A stretch of 14,433 nt of DNA, taken from Planctomycetota bacterium (GTDB lineage Bacteria > Planctomycetota > Phycisphaerae > Sedimentisphaerales > UBA12454). Position numbers and translations under genes: made by a program. Numbering within the stretch: the first letter of the stretch is position 1; every line of letters begins with the position of its first letter. The DNA lies in NCBI GenBank assembly GCA_018828825.1, contig JAHJUV010000016.1, forward strand, positions 1 through 14,433. Reading direction: 5' to 3'. Shown piece after piece: positions 1-6,890 of this stretch. The notes under the pieces were generated by a model. The model was not told the origin of the DNA, made no database searches, and worked only from the letters and a program-made list of their open reading frames with translations.

Positions 1-1506
<1,506 letters not shown>

Positions 1507-1518
1507 GATCTATCGACT

Positions 1519-1593
1519 TCCCCCGCTCTTGCTTTCGCCTGCTGCCCCGTCTTGCGACGTGAGTCGCAGCGGCATGCAAGAAAGCGCGGGGGA
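1519..1593 (-). other. Long hairpin in rRNA leader, just before mature 16S
   Basis: Arms 1519-1526 and 1586-1593 pair over 8 bp (TCCCCCGC/GCGGGGGA), then 1527-1532 pairs with 1576-1581 after a 4-nt bulge (1582-1585). The inner part contains TGCC/GGCA (1543-1546/1571-1574) and a GCGAC-GTGA-GTCGC hairpin (1554-1567). It ends 13 nt before the predicted mature 5' end, so it would be transcribed in the pre-rRNA. Its outer arms are nearly identical to the hairpin at 12874-12907, so it also belongs to a dispersed repeat. Confidence 0.65.
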
Positions 1594-1705
1594 GAATCGT
1601 TTTTTAAAGCTCAACAACAATCGTTACGCATCGAAAGTGTTGTTGAAATTCGGCCCTTTCGGGCCAAACACCAAAAATTAATGCTGCTATTGCCGCTGCG
1701 TAGCG

Positions 1706-1801
1706 GTTAAATAGAGCAACACTCTCGCTGCTTTTTGTGTGGTACAACTGTTTTAACTTTTAAAAGAGCCCCCTGCTTCGTCCCTAAGGGACTACGCAGG
1801 G
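1706..1801 (-). promoter_or_regulatory. rRNA leader antitermination-like region (boxB/boxA-like)
   Basis: Read on the minus strand, a strong hairpin (CCCTGC/GCAGGG enclosing AGTCCC-type arms, 1771-1801) is followed directly by GGCTCTTTTAAAAG (1757-1770). Further down comes TGCTCTATTTAAC (1706-1718). Both resemble the rrn boxA consensus TGCTCTTTAACA, and the hairpin-then-boxA order is that of bacterial rrn leaders. Small GC hairpins follow at 1693-1706 and 1652-1665 (GAAA loop in RNA sense). The assignment rests on similarity and position only. Confidence 0.45.
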
Positions 1802-1867
1802 CAGGCCGAAAATAAAGCGGTCGAGCCGTCAATTGTAGCGACACACTCGTCCGCTGGGTAATTTGCT

Positions 1868-1896
1868 ATGGTAATGCGTTTTAATCGAGTCGTCAA
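1868..1896 (-). promoter_or_regulatory. Candidate sigma70-type rrn promoter
   Basis: On the minus strand there is TTGACG (1891-1896), a 17-nt spacer and TACCAT (1868-1873), preceded by an A/T-rich UP-like stretch (about 1897-1930). Transcription would start near 1860, giving a leader of about 350 nt before the 16S. The -35 is strong; the -10 matches four of six consensus positions. Confidence 0.6.
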
Positions 1897-1970
1897 ACAT
1901 AATTTTTCGATAATTTTGAGGTTTTTTTAAGTGCTTTATAGGAATGAGGTTACGAAAAGTCCTTAGTTTC

Positions 1971-1999
1971 TTGATTTATAACGATTTAAGGGATATAAA
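1971..1999 (+). promoter_or_regulatory. Candidate sigma70-type promoter of the R-M operon
   Basis: TTGATT (1971-1976), 17-nt spacer, TATAAA (1994-1999). The predicted start near 2006 leaves a leader of about 89 nt that contains the 14-nt tandem repeat and the hairpin at 2052-2069. It diverges from the rrn promoter, whose -35 lies 75 nt away. Confidence 0.6.
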
Positions 2000-2002
2000 T
2001 TA

Positions 2003-2038
2003 AGAATACAGAACTCAGAATACAGTAGACAGAATAAG
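2003..2038. repeat. Short tandem repeat, 14-nt period, about 2.6 copies
   Basis: AGAATACAG occurs at 2003-2011 and 2017-2025, with AGAATAAG at 2031-2038, separated by 5-nt stretches. It is A-rich filler in the leader of the R-M operon; no function is evident. Confidence 0.6.
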
Positions 2039-2051
2039 AAAATAGACACGG

Positions 2052-2069
2052 TTCCCGCCTTCGCGGGAA
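2052..2069. repeat. Small GC hairpin, REP-like
   Basis: TTCCCGC-CTTC-GCGGGAA, a perfect 7-bp stem in an A+T-rich setting, followed by TGACA. The form is that of short dispersed palindromes in many bacterial genomes. Only one copy is seen here. It sits in the R-M leader, 25 nt before the start codon, without a T tract. Confidence 0.5.
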
Positions 2070-2094
2070 TGACAACATTGAGAGGTTTTTAGGA

Positions 2095-5000
2095 TTGGCA
2101 AAAATAAGAGCAAATGAAAGAGTATTCCAAGGACAGGTAATATCCTGGATAAAAACCCAAATTGGTCATGGTGGTTTACCTTTTAAAAATGCAACAAACG
2201 ATGCAAGTCTATACAGTTTAGAAACTACTAAATTCCCAGATGTATTATTAAACCTTGATTTTGAAGGCAGAAATCCATTTTGCGGATGGGAATTAAAAAC
2301 ACCAAAAACAGGTATCAGAGATAGCAAACTATTAAAAGATGCAGTTAAAAAAGCACAAACAATAAAAGCGAAATATTTCGTAACGTGGAATATGCAGACT
2401 GCCATTATATGGCGGACGCCGGAAAAAAACAGGGATACAGTAACCGAACAATATAAAATACACGAAAGAACCGACCCAAGAATAACAGATGTGAATGATA
2501 TCAGCAACCCAGTCAAGGCATTGCTTCTTGAGGAAATGTGTTTACGTCTTCTGCTTGATTTACATCAATTGTATAATGATGAAAAAATAAATTTGCATAC
2601 GGCAGATACTACAATTTTTGTAAGTATCGTATCCCATGCAAGTAATAAAATGAGCGATTTGTTACTGAAAGATTTAAACCGGCAAAGAAGCAACAAGACT
2701 TTTGAAAAAAAGCTCAAGATTTGGGGGACAAAACAAGGCATAAGCAGATATGATGAGGAATACTGGCAGGCACTTAGCCGACAGATCGCATACAGAATAA
2801 TCGGCAAGATTCTATTTTATATGAGTTTGAGACGAAGCAGGCTTGAACTGCCAAAATTTGAACTTACCAAAAATAATTATAAGCAGGCAGGACAACAATT
2901 AAGAATTTATTTTCAAAAAGCACTTGAAGTAGATTATCAGGCCATATTTGAGCCGGATATAACAGACGAAATAGAACTGTCACATCAAACAGTTGATATT
3001 GTAATCGACCTTACAGGCAATCTGACTCACTGGTCTTTTGAACTTGCCCCATTGGACGTTGTAGGCAAAGTTTTTGAAGACGTAATACCGCAAGAAGCGA
3101 GACACAGTTTAGGGCAATATTTTACGCCTGAAAATCTTGTCGATTTGATAACGGCTTTTTGTGTGAGGGGCGAAAAAGATTATGTAATGGATCCAACCTG
3201 TGGAACAGGGACGTTTCTTATACGCAGTTATAACAGGCTGAAACAACTCAGAGCAAAAAGCCATCATGAGCTTTTAGACCAGATATGGGGATTTGATATA
3301 GCAGGATTTCCGGCAGAGCTTGCAACGATAAATCTTTGCAGGCAGGATTTCGGGGATTATCTGAATTTCCCGCGAGTTTTAAGAAAAGATTTTTTTGATG
3401 TAAATGTTGGCGATGAGTACGAATTCCCGCCGCCGAAAAAAGGGGCAAAGATACAGGATAGAATTTCAGTAAAACTCCCGAAATTTGATGCGCTCGTTGG
3501 GAATTTCCCGTTTATAAGACAGGAACTCATCGAAAAAGTTGAAAAGGGATATAAGAAGAGAATTATTGGGGTCCTTTCGGAAAGCTGGCTTAAAGATTAT
3601 CCAGAACTTTTTAAGGGTGATGAATTAACCCTCTCGGGACAAGCAGATATTTATGCTTATATGTTTTTCCATAGTGCCAGTCATCTGAAACAAGGCGGCA
3701 GGATGGGATTTGTAACGAGCAATTCGTGGTTAGATGTTGCTTACGGATATGAACTGCAAAAATTCTTTTTGAATAAATTTAAAATTGTTGCGATATGCGA
3801 GAGTCGATGCGAACCGTGGTTTGAACAATCGGCGGTTAATACGGTTTTTACAATCCTTGAACGGTCGGACGATGTAAAGGCAAATAGAGAAAATCTGGCA
3901 CGTTTTATAAAGTTTAAAAAGCCTCTTAAGCAATTGTTTCCCGAAAACGCTCTAACCGATGCGCAAGACAGATGGATAAAACTTGAGCAATTTGTTGAAA
4001 AATTAGAGGGAATTTGCGCGGACGGCAAGCCGTGGGATAAAAAGTGTGAAAAGTTTGAAAAATTAGAGACGGAGTATATAAAAGAGCCGGAGATTATATC
4101 TTTTGAGGATGAAGATATAAGAATGCGGATTATAAAACAGGGTGATTTAAAAGATGCGGCAGATAAAGAGGGGCAAACCGTAAAGTGGGGCAAATATTTG
4201 CGCGGGCCGGATATATATTTTAAGATTATGGAAAAGTGCGCAGATAAATTTATCCCATTGGAGAAAGTGGCGACTTTACGTTATGGTATGAAAACAGGTA
4301 TTAACGAATTTTTTCTTCTTAAAACAGATATAATAAATCATTGGCAAATCGAAGATGAGTTTTTGAAACCCATAATAACAAGCACAAGGGAGATACCAAA
4401 TATATTAGTAGATAATCTAGAAACAGCTAAGAAAATTTTCATATGTCCTAAAAACAAAAATGAATTAAGAGGTACAAATGCTTTAAAATACATAAAATAT
4501 GGAGAACAGAAAAAAACAGAAGATGGCCAATTTTGGCCGGAAGTAGAAAGTGTAAAAGGAAGAAAAAATTGGTACTCAATACCAGAATGTGAAAATCCTG
4601 AATTTATTATTATACAATTCAGAGACAGAAGACTTTATGCTCCGGTAAATCCTCAAAATTATCCAGTAAGCAATGTTGTTTTTGGCGGCAAATTCTTAAG
4701 TAAAAAAAACAAAAACTCAGGATGTGCATTTTTAAATTCGGTATTGATGGCGTTATTTTGTGAGATATATGGCAGAATCAATCTTGGGGAAGGATTACTT
4801 ACCACCTATGGGCCAGAAATAGAAAATTTACCAATGCCATTAATTGATGAAAATGATTTTCCTCAAAAAGAATTAAAGGAAATTTTCAATAAATTAGCTC
4901 ATAGAACTGTATTACCTTTTGATGAAGAGATTAAACAGAAAGACAGGGATGCATTTGAAAAAATTATCTTCAAAAGTCTCGGTTTAACAGAACAGGATTA

Positions 5001-5541
5001 TAAAAAAGTATGCATAGCAGTAAATGATCTTATAGAGGAACGTCATTTAATACCAAAATTGCGTACAAAGCAGCAAAGGAAACGGGCACAGCAAGATTAT
5101 GAAAAATTAAAAGATGAGATTTCGGAAGAAATTTTAAAAGACGGTGTAAAAAGATTTCCTGATGGATTTATAAAGAAAAGCTGGTCAGATGTGGAATATG
5201 AAGAATTGTCCATACCGGCAGAAGGATTGAAACTTGGCGAAAACTTCTTCGGGAAACAACAGATATGCCTTGCTGATGGCAAAGAATTTATGGTTGTATC
5301 AAGCGAAGAAGGGGGCAAATATATAATTTACGCACAAAAGAAAAATGAATTTGTGATAAAAGTGCCGAAAAGCAAAACGGTCGTCAAAAAAGCCATTCAG
5401 GAATATGAATTTTATTTAAAGGAACTACAAGACAAGTTTTATACGGCATTTATAGAACAAAGCGGCAACAGAATAATATCAGAGAATTTCACAAAACAAA
5501 TATTCGAGGAACTTGATTTGCCGTATTTTACAAGGGAGTAA
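2095..5541 (+). CDS. Type IIG-like restriction-modification enzyme: PD-(D/E)XK nuclease fused to N6-adenine methyltransferase and TRD
   Basis: Predicted to cut DNA and to methylate adenine at the same site, using S-adenosylmethionine. Residues 46-73 carry a PD-(D/E)XK nuclease motif: P48-D49, then E66-L67-K68. A helical linker follows (about 140-340). The methyltransferase has motif I DPTCGTGTF (366-374) and, at the catalytic motif IV, N470-F-P-F473 instead of the usual NPPY/F. A target-recognition-like segment runs about 715-925, opening with LRYGMKTGINEFF (728-740). The last 220 residues, partly coiled-coil-like, are not recognised. At 1148 aa it is in the range of large single-chain type IIG enzymes. 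The start is TTG with AGAGG 9 nt upstream; the first in-frame ATG comes only after the nuclease motif. It lies 6 nt before the PLD nuclease gene. A+T-rich codon use suggests acquisition. The domain calls are from motifs; the recognition site is unknown. Confidence 0.85.
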   Translation: MAKIRANERVFQGQVISWIKTQIGHGGLPFKNATNDASLYSLETTKFPDVLLNLDFEGRNPFCGWELKTPKTGIRDSKLLKDAVKKAQTIKAKYFVTWNMQTAIIWRTPEKNRDTVTEQYKIHERTDPRITDVNDISNPVKALLLEEMCLRLLLDLHQLYNDEKINLHTADTTIFVSIVSHASNKMSDLLLKDLNRQRSNKTFEKKLKIWGTKQGISRYDEEYWQALSRQIAYRIIGKILFYMSLRRSRLELPKFELTKNNYKQAGQQLRIYFQKALEVDYQAIFEPDITDEIELSHQTVDIVIDLTGNLTHWSFELAPLDVVGKVFEDVIPQEARHSLGQYFTPENLVDLITAFCVRGEKDYVMDPTCGTGTFLIRSYNRLKQLRAKSHHELLDQIWGFDIAGFPAELATINLCRQDFGDYLNFPRVLRKDFFDVNVGDEYEFPPPKKGAKIQDRISVKLPKFDALVGNFPFIRQELIEKVEKGYKKRIIGVLSESWLKDYPELFKGDELTLSGQADIYAYMFFHSASHLKQGGRMGFVTSNSWLDVAYGYELQKFFLNKFKIVAICESRCEPWFEQSAVNTVFTILERSDDVKANRENLARFIKFKKPLKQLFPENALTDAQDRWIKLEQFVEKLEGICADGKPWDKKCEKFEKLETEYIKEPEIISFEDEDIRMRIIKQGDLKDAADKEGQTVKWGKYLRGPDIYFKIMEKCADKFIPLEKVATLRYGMKTGINEFFLLKTDIINHWQIEDEFLKPIITSTREIPNILVDNLETAKKIFICPKNKNELRGTNALKYIKYGEQKKTEDGQFWPEVESVKGRKNWYSIPECENPEFIIIQFRDRRLYAPVNPQNYPVSNVVFGGKFLSKKNKNSGCAFLNSVLMALFCEIYGRINLGEGLLTTYGPEIENLPMPLIDENDFPQKELKEIFNKLAHRTVLPFDEEIKQKDRDAFEKIIFKSLGLTEQDYKKVCIAVNDLIEERHLIPKLRTKQQRKRAQQDYEKLKDEISEEILKDGVKRFPDGFIKKSWSDVEYEELSIPAEGLKLGENFFGKQQICLADGKEFMVVSSEEGGKYIIYAQKKNEFVIKVPKSKTVVKKAIQEYEFYLKELQDKFYTAFIEQSGNRIISENFTKQIFEELDLPYFTRE

Positions 5542-5547
5542 AAGGCT

Positions 5548-6615
5548 ATGGAAATTCAAGGCCCCAATCCTGCATCTATGGGATTAAAAGTCATTGGTGA
5601 TGAAATTCGGAAATCGCTTGATTCCGCACCAAAGTATGCCATATTTTGTGCTACTGTGGGTTATATATCAGATAGTGGGATGATGCATTTGAAAGCGTCT
5701 TTGAAGAAAATAATCTCACAAGGCGGCACCGTCGAAGTCATAGTTGGGCTGAATCAAGTCTCCCGAAGATCCATTAAGGCGCTGGCCACTCTCTATGATA
5801 TATGTGGTGGTATTGGTGTTTTTGTCTTTTGGAATCCGAATATTAAGGTCACCTTCCATCCTAAATGCTATTTGCTAAAAACCCCAAAAAGCAGCAAAAT
5901 CTACGCTTGGATTGGCAGTTCCAATTTCACGAAACAAGGTCTTTTTTCAAATTATGAGTGTAATCTACATCTAGTTTTAGAGCCAGAAAAAGACAAGTCT
6001 CTAATTATTCAAATAGATGACTACTATTCAAAAATTAGAACCTCACCTTATTGTCATGCCTTGGATGAGACGAGACTTAAAAAGCTTACAACCGTAAAAG
6101 GGGTACCGCGAGGGGAGAAACCAATCGTCGACTCTGCCCAATTAAATGATCAGATAAAAAATATATTTGGGCTAAAGCCAAACGTAAGATTGCCAAAGAA
6201 CGCATTTATTATGACTCTTTCGAAAAATGATATTGATGGTAAACGCTGGGATCCATATTTTCTCATACCGATCGCAGCAATGCAGAGAAATAAAGCCTTT
6301 TGGGGCTGGCCGTTGCCTAAGACAACTATTTCAAAATCTCCAAGTTTGCCCATTAAGGTCAAGATATCAGTGGGACAAAATATAATTATTGAGAACAGAC
6401 GCATTTATTATGTCAAAGACAGGAGTGAACTGCGATTTGTGTCTCCAACAATATATAAATTAGGATTATCTTTTTTAGGCTCCATTCTTTTGATTCATCA
6501 AAAGAATGGCGTGTATCAGATAAACGTTATTAAAAAACAAGACCCGAAATTTGCAATACTGCTTAAGCACGCAACCCAAATAGCTTCCAGTCAGAAACTG
6601 TGGGGTTACAAATAG
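5548..6615 (+). CDS. PLD/HKD-fold restriction endonuclease, NgoFVII/BfiI-like
   Basis: A 355-aa protein predicted to cut DNA without metal through a phospholipase D-type active site. The single HKD-like motif is H104-P-K106, followed by IGSSNFT (122-128, with S124 and N126) and E137. This is the H-x-K...N...E layout of the BfiI/NgoFVII nucleases, which dimerise to build one active site; the Asp of the classical HKD motif is absent (K111). Residues about 215-355 should hold the DNA-binding half (B3-like in BfiI), judged by family layout only. The ATG lies 6 nt after the upstream stop. A GGGAG Shine-Dalgarno overlaps the end of the first gene at 9 nt spacing, so the two are almost certainly co-transcribed and probably translationally coupled. 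It shares the A+T-rich composition of its partner. The alternative is a PLD-domain helper of a defence system rather than the site-specific nuclease. Confidence 0.82.
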   Translation: MEIQGPNPASMGLKVIGDEIRKSLDSAPKYAIFCATVGYISDSGMMHLKASLKKIISQGGTVEVIVGLNQVSRRSIKALATLYDICGGIGVFVFWNPNIKVTFHPKCYLLKTPKSSKIYAWIGSSNFTKQGLFSNYECNLHLVLEPEKDKSLIIQIDDYYSKIRTSPYCHALDETRLKKLTTVKGVPRGEKPIVDSAQLNDQIKNIFGLKPNVRLPKNAFIMTLSKNDIDGKRWDPYFLIPIAAMQRNKAFWGWPLPKTTISKSPSLPIKVKISVGQNIIIENRRIYYVKDRSELRFVSPTIYKLGLSFLGSILLIHQKNGVYQINVIKKQDPKFAILLKHATQIASSQKLWGYK

Positions 6616-6670
6616 TTAGCCGATTAATAGTAATTGTTATTCATGAAAGCATTATATAAGCATAAGAAGA

Positions 6671-6763
6671 GCGGTCCCCGATGAAGTAGTTGAGACACTT
6701 CACAGGGTAAACATCTCACAGGACAAGCAGGGTGAACTCTGAGATTGTGGGCCAAATCACCGC
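6671..6763. other. Foldable intergenic element, possible structured RNA
   Basis: The 275-nt gap between the PLD gene and the convergent sensor gene contains nested complementary pairs: GCGGT/ACCGC (6671-6675/6759-6763), CCC/GGG (about 6676-6678/6749-6751), TGAAGT/ACTTCA (6682-6687/6697-6702) and ATCTCA/TGAGAT (6713-6718/6740-6745). Together they form a closed multi-branch fold, and TTTTTT follows at 6769-6774 on the plus strand. CCGCACCT (6760-6767) can alternatively pair with AGGTGCGG (6838-6845). It does not match a tRNA, SRP, 6S, tmRNA or RNase P core that I know. Strand and function are open, and chance folding cannot be excluded. Confidence 0.3.
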
Positions 6764-6801
6764 ACCTGTTTTTTATACCGTAGTGATATAGGAGCCATTA
6801 A

Positions 6802-6826
6802 ACCCCGCTGCAACGTGCTGCGGGGT
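6802..6826. terminator. GC-rich hairpin between convergent genes, possible terminator
   Basis: ACCCCGC pairs with GCGGGGT, then after one T-T mismatch GCA pairs with TGC around an ACG loop. A/T-rich tails (TTAA before, TAAATATTTAA after) flank it. It lies between the converging R-M operon and sensor gene, where a bidirectional terminator is expected, but there is no uninterrupted T tract. It could equally be a dispersed palindrome. Confidence 0.4.
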
Positions 6827-6890
6827 AAATATTTAATAGGTGCGGGACAAGCGAATTTGATATTTTGGATGGGGTTTTGTTGTGAGAAAT

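Noticed and set aside
1804..1832. Second rrn promoter at the repeated TTGACG
   Set aside because: The only -10-like sequence (TATTTT) is 12 nt away, too short for sigma70, and at 17 nt there is only TCGGCC.
2003..2038. CRISPR array
   Set aside because: Only 9-nt repeats with 5-nt gaps and fewer than three copies; no cas gene in the window.
3741..4193. 150-codon minus-strand frame
   Set aside because: It is antisense to the methyltransferase gene, Ser/Phe-rich in the way of shadow frames, and lacks a ribosome-binding site.
6701..6753. Cyclic-di-GMP (GEMM-I) riboswitch, because of CACAGGGTAAAC
   Set aside because: The required GGGACGCAAAGCC-type half and the tetraloop receptor are missing, and no gene lies downstream on the plus strand.
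6835..6847. 13-nt match to the 16S helix-17 arm (928-940, reverse complement)
   Set aside because: In a 14-kb window several matches of 12-13 nt are expected by chance, and no longer similarity surrounds it.
6616..6890. Remnant of a histidine kinase domain after the sensor
   Set aside because: No HisKA or HATPase motif (for example SHEIRTP) appears in the minus-strand frames I read.
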